Source of the DNA: JANWHZ01 sp035545555
GTDB taxonomy: Bacteria > Patescibacteriota > Saccharimonadia > Saccharimonadales > UBA4665
Reading direction: 5' to 3'
DNA: 64,000 bases
Assembly (NCBI GenBank): GCA_035545555.1
Contig: DASZYD010000013.1
Span: forward strand, 1-64,000
Shown here: positions 1 through 7,277 of the stretch, one piece after another
Layout of the letters: each line of letters opens with the position of its first letter
Position numbering within the stretch: the stretch's first letter is position 1
Position numbers and translations under genes: made by a program
Notes under the pieces: model-generated
The model's database searches: none
What the model saw: only the letters and a program-made list of their open reading frames with translations
What the model was told of the DNA's origin: nothing

Positions 1-2
1 AT

Positions 3-236
3 AACAAAGACTTTCAAGTAACCGCCTCTTATCTGTTAGACTTGGCACAACGTGCTGAAATGCTGTTCAAAGAGAGCGATGATGACTTGCGGCAGAAATT
101 GCTGGAATATGTACTTTCAAACATTGAATTGAAAGATAAAAAGTTGTCTTATATACTCAACGACCCCTTTAAGACAATCGTTGAGACAAAGAAAAAGAGC
201 CTTTCGGCTCATAATTCAAACAGTTGGTGCGGGTGA
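3..236 (+). CDS. Serine recombinase, C-terminal fragment (5' end outside window)
   Basis: The frame is open from the window edge, so only the last 77 codons are visible. The visible part is the charged, helical end of a large serine recombinase/DNA invertase-like protein (AQRAEMLFKES followed by a Leu/Lys-rich stretch ending in ETKKKS), the kind seen in mobile elements of Patescibacteria. The catalytic domain is not in view. The last dozen codons run through the tRNA-Gly terminator and stop (TGA) inside the 3' end of the tRNA gene on the other strand. The true C-terminus may have been replaced by integration at the tRNA. Family assignment rests on resemblance only; base composition is AT-richer than the neighbours, consistent with a mobile element. 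Confidence 0.55.
   Translation, partial: NKDFQVTASYLLDLAQRAEMLFKESDDDLRQKLLEYVLSNIELKDKKLSYILNDPFKTIVETKKKSLSAHNSNSWCG
190..210 (-). terminator. Rho-independent terminator of tRNA-Gly
   Basis: On the minus strand a 5-bp GC stem (GAGCC/GGCTC) closed by a GAAA tetraloop is followed by TTTTTC. It lies just after the CCA end of tRNA-Gly and overlaps the 3' end of the recombinase frame on the other strand. Confidence 0.75.
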
Positions 237-301
237 CGGGACTCTAACCCGTGGCCTCGTCCTTGGCAAGGACGCGCTCTAAACAACTGAGCTACACCCG
301 C
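225..301 (-). tRNA. tRNA-Gly (anticodon GCC) with U19:A56 instead of G19:C56
   Basis: A full cloverleaf can be drawn: 7-bp acceptor stem GCGGGTG/CACCCGC, discriminator A and encoded CCA, 4-bp D stem, anticodon stem CGTCC/GGACG around TTGCCAA (anticodon GCC), and T stem ACGGG/CCCGT. The D loop reads AGTTGTTTA where the other tRNAs here have AGTTGG, and the T loop reads TTAGAGT instead of TTCGAGT. The tertiary G19:C56 pair is thus a U:A pair, a matched double change rather than random decay. It could be an ordinary elongator tRNA or a specialised one. Confidence 0.93.
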
Positions 302-344
302 GTAACACCGGTAAATTGTAGCAAAAACCTCTGTTGTCTGTAAA

Positions 345-385
345 GAGTGCCGGGCGGTCGTCGCATGGCAACCGCCCGGGTGCTC
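345..385 (-). terminator. Terminator of the beta-helix protein gene
   Basis: A long GC-rich inverted repeat (minus strand GAGCACCCGGGCGGT pairing with ACCGCCCGG-CACTC, one bulge) is followed by TTTACA and lies 17 bases past the stop codon of the upstream gene. Confidence 0.6.
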
Positions 386-401
386 CGTTCGCTAGCAGAT
401 G

Positions 402-1844
402 CTAACGGTAGAACCAGTGGCCGAACTTGCCATGGTAGAAGTTGAAGAAACTGTTGCCGTAGTGGCCGTTCCCGACGTGCATGTAACTGCACGAGCTGAA
501 ATTGGTCGTCGGGAAGGTGTCGCCCGCATCGATAGTGCGCACGAGGGCCGTATCGGCACCGGTCTGGGTGAAGACCGGTGGTGTCACGCTGTAATCGTAG
601 CTACCCTCCTCGGTGTAACCGGGGCCGACAATGGTGTTGTAGCAGGCGCTGTCTTTATTGCCGATGTCCTGCACGCCCGCCTGGTAGCCGATATTCTGGC
701 CGCCGCAGGCGGCACCACCATTACATAGGCCGGTGGTGTTTGTGACACTCGCGCTAAAAATCCAGTTGCCCGACGCGCTGTTCTTCGTCGCCGTAGCAGC
801 CGGGCCGGTGCCGTCGCTGCTGTAGTTGACGAAGTCGACCGCGACATCGTTGTCGATGAGTTTATTGCCCTGCACGGTTACATCCTTGGACAGCGGGTCG
901 CCCCAGCCGCCGTAGATCAGCACGCCGGCAGCCGTGGCGTAGCCGCTACCACTGTAGGCGTTGTCTGCTACGGTGTTGTCCTCAACGGTTCCTGTCGCGC
1001 CGCGTGAAACCTGCATGCCGTTTTGGGCGATAATCGTGCCGAACGGCGCTGCAGCGCCGCCGCCGACTACAAGGCTATGCTCGACAAACAGCTTGGAACC
1101 GACACCGTCGGCCGTGATGCCGTTCTTCTGGTAGCCCGTGACCGTGACATTATTGAGATAGGCTTTGGCCGTAAAGTTCTCGACAGGCGACGAGGCAAAA
1201 TCGGCCGACGGCCAATAAGTGCGGCCAACCTGCACACCGACCCCGAACTGACAGCCATAGAGCGATGAACTGACATCAGCGACATCGGCAATGGTGTCGC
1301 CTTCCAGCGTGACTTTGCCGTCAAGCGCCAGCACACCGTAGTCGTTCTGTGCGCAGGCGTGCGTGTTGGTGAATGGGCCGGATATACGCAGGTTATTGAC
1401 CGCCACATCGTCGCCTGTTGTTACCAGCAACGCTTGCGGCAGGAACAAGTTATCCGCGGCAAACTTGGCCGGATAATCTGCATCGTCTGCCGAGAATGTC
1501 GCGCCCGTGGCGGTCAGACCCGAACCGGCATCACCTGTCAGGGTGACGGACTTATTGACAAAAACCTGCTCCGCGAACTGCCCACCGCAGAGATAGACAG
1601 TGTCACCCGTATTAGCAGCATCGACGGCTGACTGGACTGAGGTGTAGCCCGGCGAAGCGCAACTCTTGTTGGTGCCGACCGCCGTGTGCCCCACATAGCG
1701 CATATGCGGGCCGAATGCGGCGGCCGGAGCAATCAACGCCAGTGCAGCGACGGCGCCGGCGCCGATGGCGAGTACTGCCAGTCCACGCGTTTTCAGGGTT
1801 TGTATGTTGATACGAGCATGCTGTACGTACGACCGTAGACCCAT
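402..1844 (-). CDS. Exported right-handed beta-helix (pectate-lyase-like) surface protein
   Basis: 480 residues. An N-terminal basic stretch, a hydrophobic segment (about residues 20-43) and an Ala-rich cleavage region form a signal peptide or anchor. The following sequence, from SVQSAVDAANTGDTVYLCGG onward, has the spacing of parallel beta-helix proteins (ground state DTVYLCGG, VFVNKSVTLTGD, repeated VxxNxLxxN rungs), a fold typical of polysaccharide-binding or -cleaving proteins. No catalytic residues of a known lyase could be picked out. The C-terminus is rich in His, Phe, Tyr and Gly (NGHYGNSFFNFYHGKFGHW), which is unusual. The start is supported by a strong GAGGAGGG ribosome site and a TATACT -10 box about 30 bases upstream. 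It is a single-gene unit ending in a strong terminator. Confidence 0.7.
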   Translation of the reverse strand: MGLRSYVQHARINIQTLKTRGLAVLAIGAGAVAALALIAPAAAFGPHMRYVGHTAVGTNKSCASPGYTSVQSAVDAANTGDTVYLCGGQFAEQVFVNKSVTLTGDAGSGLTATGATFSADDADYPAKFAADNLFLPQALLVTTGDDVAVNNLRISGPFTNTHACAQNDYGVLALDGKVTLEGDTIADVADVSSSLYGCQFGVGVQVGRTYWPSADFASSPVENFTAKAYLNNVTVTGYQKNGITADGVGSKLFVEHSLVVGGGAAAPFGTIIAQNGMQVSRGATGTVEDNTVADNAYSGSGYATAAGVLIYGGWGDPLSKDVTVQGNKLIDNDVAVDFVNYSSDGTGPAATATKNSASGNWIFSASVTNTTGLCNGGAACGGQNIGYQAGVQDIGNKDSACYNTIVGPGYTEEGSYDYSVTPPVFTQTGADTALVRTIDAGDTFPTTNFSSCSYMHVGNGHYGNSFFNFYHGKFGHWFYR

Positions 1845-1875
1845 GAACCCTCCTCAGCTTATCTTTACCATGAGC

Positions 1876-1898
1876 AGTATAGCACATGCTTCAGCATG
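1876..1898 (-). promoter_or_regulatory. -10 box with an adjoining CATGCT/AGCATG palindrome
   Basis: On the minus strand TATACT lies upstream of the beta-helix gene, directly preceded by a perfect 6-bp palindrome (CATGCT-TC-AGCATG, 1885-1898) in the -35/-10 spacer, where an operator would sit. No clear -35 box is visible. Confidence 0.4.
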
Positions 1899-1966
1899 AT
1901 CTCAGTGACTAGAAAAACATGTGGTGACGCTGTGTGCGGCTCTTGCAGGGAAATACGCTTTACCAC

Positions 1967-1993
1967 GCAAAAGCCCGACCGAACGGTCGGGCT
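1967..1993 (-). terminator. Terminator of tRNA-Phe
   Basis: A perfect 9-bp stem (AGCCCGACC/GGTCGGGCT) with a four-base loop followed by TTTT on the minus strand, seven bases past the encoded CCA. Confidence 0.8.
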
Positions 1994-1999
1994 GTCACG

Positions 2000-2075
2000 T
2001 GGTGGCGCCTCCCAGACTCGAACTGGGGACACAAGGCTCTTCAGGCCTCTGCTCTACCAACTGAGCTAAAGCGCC
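2000..2075 (-). tRNA. tRNA-Phe (anticodon GAA)
   Basis: Acceptor stem GGCGCTT/AGGCGCC, discriminator A with encoded CCA, canonical D loop AGTTGGTA and T loop TTCGAGT. The anticodon loop CTGAAGA reads GAA. All stems pair, with one G-U in the acceptor and one in the anticodon stem. Confidence 0.96.
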
Positions 2076-2117
2076 AGACCTGACCATAATAACTTCTTAG
2101 GCCGCTTTTTTCAATCG

Positions 2118-2864
2118 CTAGCTGACAAAATGACCGAAGAGGCGGCCGATGCCGTAGGTGATGGCCATAGCGAGGATGCCGCCGACGATCACGCGGCCGA
2201 TGGCGCGCAGCCGCGGCGCATGGCCGGCTGTCGCGCTCAGATAGCCGGTAACGGTCAGGGCAATGATCACGCCGAGTGCCACAGCCAGCAGGCGCACCGA
2301 CGCCCCGGCAAGCATGACGACGGCCAGCGGAATGATGCCGCCAACGGTAAAAGCAATCAGCGACGAAATAGCGGCGATAAACGGATTGCTGAGGTCTTTC
2401 TCATTCAGATTGAACTCGGCATCCAGATGCGCGGCAACGGCGTCGTGCGCGGTCAGCTCCTCGGCGACCTTACGCGCGGTGGCCGGGGTGAGGCCTTTAC
2501 GCTCGAAGGTCCTGGCTAAATCTGCAAATTCCGCATCGGGAAACTCGGCCAGGTGCATTTTCTCTTCGACGATATACGCCCGTTCGGTGTCACGCTGGCT
2601 GCTTACTGAAACATACTCGCCCACCGCCATAGACAGCGCTCCGGCTGCCAAGCCGGCCATGCCTGCCGTAAAAATAGCTGTCCGGCTGACTCCGGCGCCG
2701 GCTACGCCCAGGATGATACTCGATACCGATACAATACCGTCATTGGCGCCAAGTACCGCCGCCCGGAGCGAGTTCAGGCCGGCATTTGAAACAATAACGT
2801 GTTCTGAACGGAGATCGGCCTGGGCCTGTGCAAGCGGTGCTTGTGCAGTTTGGGTTTTAGGCAT
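2118..2864 (-). CDS. VIT1/CCC1-family Fe2+/Mn2+ transporter
   Basis: 248 residues from the chosen start. Members of this family move ferrous iron or manganese across a membrane. The N-terminal membrane helix carries the family pattern LRAAVLGANDGIVSVSSIILG, followed by a second helix with AAGALSMAVGEYVSVSSQRD. Next comes a cytoplasmic charged segment (EEKMHLAEFPDAEF to LNEKDLSNP) that binds metal in known members, then three C-terminal helices. The ATG at MPKTQTAQ is preferred over the longer frame because AGGAATGCGAC provides a ribosome site and the upstream codons are not conserved-looking. It stands alone between tRNA-Phe and tRNA-Ala. Confidence 0.88.
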   Translation of the reverse strand: MPKTQTAQAPLAQAQADLRSEHVIVSNAGLNSLRAAVLGANDGIVSVSSIILGVAGAGVSRTAIFTAGMAGLAAGALSMAVGEYVSVSSQRDTERAYIVEEKMHLAEFPDAEFADLARTFERKGLTPATARKVAEELTAHDAVAAHLDAEFNLNEKDLSNPFIAAISSLIAFTVGGIIPLAVVMLAGASVRLLAVALGVIIALTVTGYLSATAGHAPRLRAIGRVIVGGILAMAITYGIGRLFGHFVS

Positions 2865-2970
2865 GTCGCATTCCTGTTTTTGGGTGATTATATGCAGCAA
2901 GGAACCAGCAAGCGGACATGCAGGAACCATGCCCTGCCATTCCCCATGCTAACGTCCATATACAAGAAAG

Positions 2971-3047
2971 TGGTGGAGCATAAGGGATTCGAACCCTTGA
3001 CCTCATCCATGCCATGGATGCGCGCTAGCCAACTGCGCTAATGCCCC
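2971..3047 (-). tRNA. tRNA-Ala (anticodon GGC)
   Basis: Acceptor GGGGCAT/ATGCTCC contains the G3-U70 wobble that marks alanine tRNAs. Discriminator A, encoded CCA, anticodon stem CATCC/GGATG around ATGGCAT (GGC), canonical GG in the D loop and TTCGAAT in the T loop. Confidence 0.96.
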
Positions 3048-3111
3048 TCGTCGCACATGAGACAGCATACCAAACTACCCCTGTTTTGACAACAGCAGCT
3101 CGGCCGCTGGG

Positions 3112-3546
3112 CTATAGCGCAGGGACGTCAGCCTCGGCGGCACCGGCGTAGTCGATTTCCCATCGCCCCTCGTAGATGTGCGCACCCGAGCCGTCAGTTT
3201 CTCTGCCGATGCCGACCCAACGGCCGTGCAGGCTTTTCGCGTCCTCGGCAATGATAAGTTGGAAGACACCACTATAGATCATGCCGCCGAACTCACCAGT
3301 GGGCGAGGTATTTTCGAGCCACATGCCGGTTGCCAGGTTGCTTTCGACCGTGAAGTGCGCCTGCAGATAGGCTTTGAGCCTGTTGGGGAGGCTATGGAGC
3401 GTAAAGCCGTCCGCAGTCTGGTCGATACGGACGTAATATTCGCTCACGTCCTCGCCGTCATGCGTGTTGCTGGGGAACCAGTAGCGACAGTGCCAGATGC
3501 CGGGCAGCTCCGTTACATTGAGGTCCGATTGCGTCACTAGCCTCAT
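3112..3546 (-). CDS. Unknown small beta-rich protein, paralogue 1 of 3
   Basis: 144 residues, no signal peptide or membrane segment, so probably cytoplasmic. It shares with the two genes upstream a framework of G-x-W-x-x-x-Y near residue 17, a conserved Gln in a predicted strand, a block G-x-W-x-E-(N/D)-T-S-P-(T/S)-G, a Y-x-G-x-F-Q-L block and a final G-R-W. The evenly spaced Trp/Gly/Tyr pattern suggests a small beta-barrel or lipocalin-like sandwich. I recall related domains in actinobacterial regulators but cannot confirm it. AAGGAGG sits just before the ATG; it is last in the trio, 18 bases after paralogue 2. Function unknown. Confidence 0.75.
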   Translation of the reverse strand: MRLVTQSDLNVTELPGIWHCRYWFPSNTHDGEDVSEYYVRIDQTADGFTLHSLPNRLKAYLQAHFTVESNLATGMWLENTSPTGEFGGMIYSGVFQLIIAEDAKSLHGRWVGIGRETDGSGAHIYEGRWEIDYAGAAEADVPAL

Positions 3547-3564
3547 AGCCCCTCCTTGCCATCG

Positions 3565-3972
3565 TTATGCTGCATCGGCCCGCACGAACTCCCAGCGGCC
3601 CGTGAACACCTTGGGGTTGCCGTTATTGTAACCGGCGGCTACCCACAGGCCAGACAATTTCGGTTCATTGGCGTCGCGCAAGAGCTGAAATGCGCCCTTA
3701 TAGGTCATGCCCTCCCAGTCACCGCTCGGTGATGTGTCCTCGTGCCACGTACCGGTCACGACCGGCCCATCTACCGTGAAGCGCCCCTCGATATGCGAGC
3801 CGGGCGTTTCGTTCCTGCCGTGCAGGCTATGGAAGACCAGTGCGCCTCCTTCTTGGTCGATCTGGACCGTGTACTCGCTGATGTCCTCCCGGTCATCGTG
3901 CTTGGTATTAGGGTACCAGTAGCGGCAGTGCCAGGTACCGGTCAGCTCGTCTTGTGTGTTCGCCATGGTCAT
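3565..3972 (-). CDS. Unknown small beta-rich protein, paralogue 2 of 3
   Basis: 135 residues and the closest relative of paralogue 1 (GTWHCRYWYPNTKHD against GIWHCRYWFPSNTHD, then ISEYTVQIDQ against VSEYYVRIDQ). It keeps the TW-x-E-D-T-S-P-S-G and Y-K-G-A-F-Q-L-L blocks and ends in G-R-W-E-F. Two ATG codons are possible, at 3972 and 3966; GGAG lies upstream of both. A TATGAT box about 20 bases upstream suggests its own promoter in the 75-base gap after paralogue 3. No catalytic motif is seen. Confidence 0.75.
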   Translation of the reverse strand: MTMANTQDELTGTWHCRYWYPNTKHDDREDISEYTVQIDQEGGALVFHSLHGRNETPGSHIEGRFTVDGPVVTGTWHEDTSPSGDWEGMTYKGAFQLLRDANEPKLSGLWVAAGYNNGNPKVFTGRWEFVRADAA

Positions 3973-4047
3973 ATTACTCCGTCTTATAGATCTATCATAC
4001 CGTACAGAGGCAATAAACTGAACCTGGCGGTAATCGCCCCGGGCACC

Positions 4048-4461
4048 TTAGGCAGCCGGGAGCGCTTCACCAATATACTCCAGCCGCCATGGGCCGGTGT
4101 TTACGTCGCCTTCCTTGCCGAAGCCTGCCCACTTGCCGGATAGACCTTTGCCGTCTTTGGTCACCATAAATTGGATGGCACCATAGTAGGTTGCACCTTT
4201 GTAGTAGCCGTTCGGGTCGGTCTGTTCTTCCCACGAGCCGGTTGCGGCCTCGCCATCGAACGACAGGCGGATCAGAACATATGACTTGCTGTCCGGCACG
4301 CTCTCAAATACTAAACGGCGCCCTTGGCTGTGGGCGCGTACGTAGTGTTGACCTTCGAATTCCTGGTTGTCTCGGCCGCTGCTGGTGTAGCGGTAGGTGC
4401 TTCGCCAAATACCGGAGAGCGCTTTCGTGTCAAGCATGGGTATTGCTTTCGTCGTTTCCAT
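4048..4461 (-). CDS. Unknown small beta-rich protein, paralogue 3 of 3
   Basis: 137 residues from the chosen start METTKAIPM. It is more diverged than its two neighbours (GIWRSTYRYTSSGR; WEEQTDPNGYYKGATYYG; QFMVTKDGKGLSGKWAGFG) but has the same order of blocks. A longer in-frame start exists at 4509. I chose 4461 because a TATACT -10 box lies seven bases before it, so the message would begin at or next to the ATG, and the upstream region encodes nothing similar in the paralogues. First gene of the trio; function unknown. Confidence 0.72.
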   Translation of the reverse strand: METTKAIPMLDTKALSGIWRSTYRYTSSGRDNQEFEGQHYVRAHSQGRRLVFESVPDSKSYVLIRLSFDGEAATGSWEEQTDPNGYYKGATYYGAIQFMVTKDGKGLSGKWAGFGKEGDVNTGPWRLEYIGEALPAA

Positions 4462-4468
4462 AATGCGT

Positions 4469-4474
4469 AGTATA
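4469..4474 (-). promoter_or_regulatory. -10 box, leaderless arrangement
   Basis: TATACT on the minus strand with seven bases to the ATG of paralogue 3 and no Shine-Dalgarno sequence in between. No convincing -35 box. Confidence 0.5.
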
Positions 4475-4504
4475 ACACCCCTCTGCAACTCCGCTGCCAG
4501 ATTG

Positions 4505-4650
4505 CTCACAATGGAGAGCGACCAGGCTCTCCCATACTGTTGCTACTAACAACGCCGGCGGCTGCCGGCGTTGTTTCGTGCGCGCCCACCCGTGGGGCGC
4601 TTGGCGCAAAATTGTGTGAAAATTTTTGTTTCACGCGCCCCTTATGAAGC
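4505..4650. other. Hairpin-rich divergent intergenic region
   Basis: Four consecutive inverted repeats occupy the gap between divergently transcribed genes: GGAGAGC/GCTCTCC (4513-4532), AACGCCGGC/GCCGGCGTT (4551-4572), GCGCCCAC/GTGGGGCGC with one bulge (about 4582-4600) and GTGAAA/TTTCAC (4616-4634). No open frame with a ribosome site is present. It could be a small RNA, a transcriptional insulator or remnants of palindromic repeats. Confidence 0.5.
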
Positions 4651-4707
4651 GCACGACCTGTCATAAGCATAACAAGTTCTGTCCGGCTGTCAAGCGCCGC
4701 ACGATAG

Positions 4708-4713
4708 TATAAT
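4708..4713 (+). promoter_or_regulatory. -10 box TATAAT upstream of the membrane protein gene
   Basis: A consensus TATAAT about 25 bases before the ATG, with AGAGGA as ribosome site between. The -35 region is weak. Confidence 0.55.
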
Positions 4714-4737
4714 TATACGCAATAAGAGGAACACGCA

Positions 4738-5226
4738 ATGATCAAACTGGTGTACAGCTTTTTTCTCGGGCTACTGCTGGCAGTGTTTGTAGGATTGGGA
4801 GTGGCATCATTTTATACCGCCCCCAAAGCGCCGGAATATCCGACCGTACCGGAGACGACCAAGAATGAGACCGCCGCCGAGGCTGAACAGCGCCAGGCCG
4901 ACGAGCAGTACCAGGCGGCATCCAGAGCATACGACCAGGACAGCAAAGACTATAACCGCAACGTGGCGATGATCGTGCTGAGCGCGGCGGTGGTGCTGGT
5001 CGTCCTGGGTCTAGCGCTCCATACCAAGACCGATGTGATTGCTGATGGCCTGCTGCTCGGCGGCGTATTCACCTTGCTCTACAGCATCGGCCGCAGCTTT
5101 GCCGGTGCGGATCCGAAATACAGCTTCCTGGCCACGAGTGCCGGCCTGATCATCACCATGGTCATCGGTTACGTTAAATTCCTGAACCCCCGCGGTACGG
5201 CCGAAAAGCCAAAGCGCCGGGCATAA
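4738..5226 (+). CDS. Small membrane protein of unknown function
   Basis: 162 residues with four predicted membrane helices (about residues 4-26, 78-95, 103-120 and 130-147). Between the first two lies an acidic, Gln/Ala-rich loop with coiled-coil character (ETTKNETAAEAEQRQADEQY). The C-terminus is basic (KPKRRA). The start has an AGAGGA ribosome site and a consensus -10 box. It converges on ligA with only two bases between stop codons. I do not recognise the family; the loop suggests a protein-interaction role. Confidence 0.8.
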   Translation: MIKLVYSFFLGLLLAVFVGLGVASFYTAPKAPEYPTVPETTKNETAAEAEQRQADEQYQAASRAYDQDSKDYNRNVAMIVLSAAVVLVVLGLALHTKTDVIADGLLLGGVFTLLYSIGRSFAGADPKYSFLATSAGLIITMVIGYVKFLNPRGTAEKPKRRA

Positions 5227-5228
5227 TC

Positions 5229-7277
5229 TTACCTTTGCTGAAGCATAGCCAGGAGCTCAGCCTCTGTCAGGCGGTGGGTGCCGAGCTGTGCGGCACGTTT
5301 GAGCTTGGCCTCGCCGACATGCTGGCCAACGACCAGGTAGCTCGTATCTTTCCCGACGCTCGTCTGGAACGTACCGCCAAGCCGGCGAATCTGCTCTGCT
5401 GCTTCGTCGCGCCCCATACGCTCAAGCGTACCGGTAATCACAAAGCTCTTGCCATGCAGCGGGCCGCGGGCATGTGATTCGTAGTGCGGCTGCACGCCAA
5501 GATCGGTGAATTTGGTCAGTAGTTTCCGGTTGTCGCTGTCGGCGAACCAGCCCAATATGGACTCGGCAACCACCTCGCCGATCCCCTCCACTTGGAGCAG
5601 TTCGTCCAGCGTCGCCGTCGCCAGCTTGTCGAGAGAGCCGAAGTGCTCGGCCAGGTCGATCGCCGTTTGCAGGCCGACATGACGGATACCGAGACCGTAG
5701 ATAAAGCGCGGCAGCTCCGGCGCTTTGGCAGCTGCGATTGCGTTGATGAGATTGTTGGCAGAGATGTCGGCAAAGCGGTCCAGCTTGAGTACATCGTCTT
5801 TGGTAAGACGGTAGATGTCGGCCATGTCGCGTACCAGACGTGCATCGACCAGCGCAGCGACATTCTTCTCGCCCAGCGTATCGATGTCCAATGCCGCTTT
5901 GGAGGCAAAATGGATCAGCGCCTGCTTGAGCAGCAACTTGCCCGTGGCACCCTTCACGCGGTAGACTGCCTCGCCTTCCGGGCGGACAAACGTCAGCTCC
6001 GGATACTGGCGCCGCAACTCGTGCTCCATAGCAAACGGCTTGCTGGCATCCGGGCGCAGCTCTGTCAGTACGCGCGAGACTTGCGGGATGATATCCCCTG
6101 CTTTGAAAATGACTACCGTATCGCCAACGCGGATGTCCTTGCGGGCAATCTCATCGGCGTTATGCAAGCTGGCGTGCTGCACGGTCGTACCGGCAACCTG
6201 TACCGGGTCGAAGACAGCTACCGGCGTGGCTGCGCCGGTGCGGCCGATGCTGAGCACGATATCACGCACCACGGTGGTCGCCTCTTCGGCGGCATATTTG
6301 TATGCCACAGCGCCGCGGGGCGCCTTGCCGACGATGCCGAGCGCGCTGAAGAGCGCCCGATCGTTCAGCTTGATGACTAATCCATCGGTGTTGTACGGCA
6401 TGTGATGGCGCTTCTCCTGCCACTGGTCGACAAAACGCATAATACTGTCCAGATCGGACAGCACGGTGGCATGGGGGCCCGCAGCAATGCCTAAGGCGCG
6501 GATCGCTTCATAGGCATACGCATAGGTCGGCACCTCGGTCGCGTCGTCGCGCAGGACTTCCCAAGCCTGGAAGCGCAACGGCCGGGCCGCGGCCAATTTC
6601 GGATCAAGCTGGCGGATACTGCCGGCCGCCAGATTGCGCGGGTTGGCGTAAACCGGCTTGCCCTCGGTCTCGCGCCGCTTGTTGAGCGCTTCAAAATCTC
6701 TTTTGTAAATGATAACTTCGCCGCGGATCTCAGTGCGGCCATGCAGAAACTGCTCAAACTGGGTATCGTGGCGCAGCTCGAAAGGCACGCTTTCCATGGT
6801 GCGGACATTCACGGTTACGTCCTCACCGACCAGGCCGTCGCCGCGCGTCACGGCGCGGACAAAATGGCCGTCCTCATAGTGCAATGCGCAGGCCAGACCG
6901 TCCAGCTTGAGGTCGACAAAAAAAGCCGGGTGGCCATTAGCAAAACCGAGCTCGGGTGCCAGCTTCTGTGTCCGTTCGATCCAGGCAGCGACCTCGTCAC
7001 GGCTGAATACGTCGTTCAGGCTGATCATCCGTTCGCGGTGGCGCACCTGCGTAAAGCCAGGCAGCGGCTGGCCGGCCACGCGCTGCGTAGGGCTGTCCGG
7101 CGTCATAAGATCGGGGAACTGCGCTTCCAGCTCGGCCAACTCGTGCTTGAGCGAATCGGCCGCGGCTTCGCTCATGATCGATTCATCAAGTACGTGGTAG
7201 TGGTAACGGTAGTCGCTGATGAGTGTCCGAAGCTTCGCAATACGGGCCGCGGCTTCGCCATGGCTCAGCTGCTTCAC
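5229..7277 (-). CDS. ligA: NAD-dependent DNA ligase LigA lacking zinc-finger cysteines
   Basis: 682 residues. Seals nicks in replication and repair using NAD. Seen in order: domain Ia with the conserved YxYHVLD-type motif, the adenylation domain with catalytic lysine in KLDG (DLKLDGLACAL), TRGDG-x-x-GEDVT and nucleotide-binding VxxIGRTGAATPVAVFDPV, OB fold, the zinc-finger position, helix-hairpin-helix repeats and a C-terminal BRCT domain (KSFVITGTLERMGRDEA). The usual four zinc-binding cysteines are all missing: the segment between LTFVRPEGEAVYR and ALIHFASKAALDI has none. The GTG start overlaps the upstream TGA stop (GTGA), so translation is coupled to the membrane protein before it; GGGAG serves as ribosome site. 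Confidence 0.95.
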   Translation of the reverse strand: MKQLSHGEAAARIAKLRTLISDYRYHYHVLDESIMSEAAADSLKHELAELEAQFPDLMTPDSPTQRVAGQPLPGFTQVRHRERMISLNDVFSRDEVAAWIERTQKLAPELGFANGHPAFFVDLKLDGLACALHYEDGHFVRAVTRGDGLVGEDVTVNVRTMESVPFELRHDTQFEQFLHGRTEIRGEVIIYKRDFEALNKRRETEGKPVYANPRNLAAGSIRQLDPKLAAARPLRFQAWEVLRDDATEVPTYAYAYEAIRALGIAAGPHATVLSDLDSIMRFVDQWQEKRHHMPYNTDGLVIKLNDRALFSALGIVGKAPRGAVAYKYAAEEATTVVRDIVLSIGRTGAATPVAVFDPVQVAGTTVQHASLHNADEIARKDIRVGDTVVIFKAGDIIPQVSRVLTELRPDASKPFAMEHELRRQYPELTFVRPEGEAVYRVKGATGKLLLKQALIHFASKAALDIDTLGEKNVAALVDARLVRDMADIYRLTKDDVLKLDRFADISANNLINAIAAAKAPELPRFIYGLGIRHVGLQTAIDLAEHFGSLDKLATATLDELLQVEGIGEVVAESILGWFADSDNRKLLTKFTDLGVQPHYESHARGPLHGKSFVITGTLERMGRDEAAEQIRRLGGTFQTSVGKDTSYLVVGQHVGEAKLKRAAQLGTHRLTEAELLAMLQQR

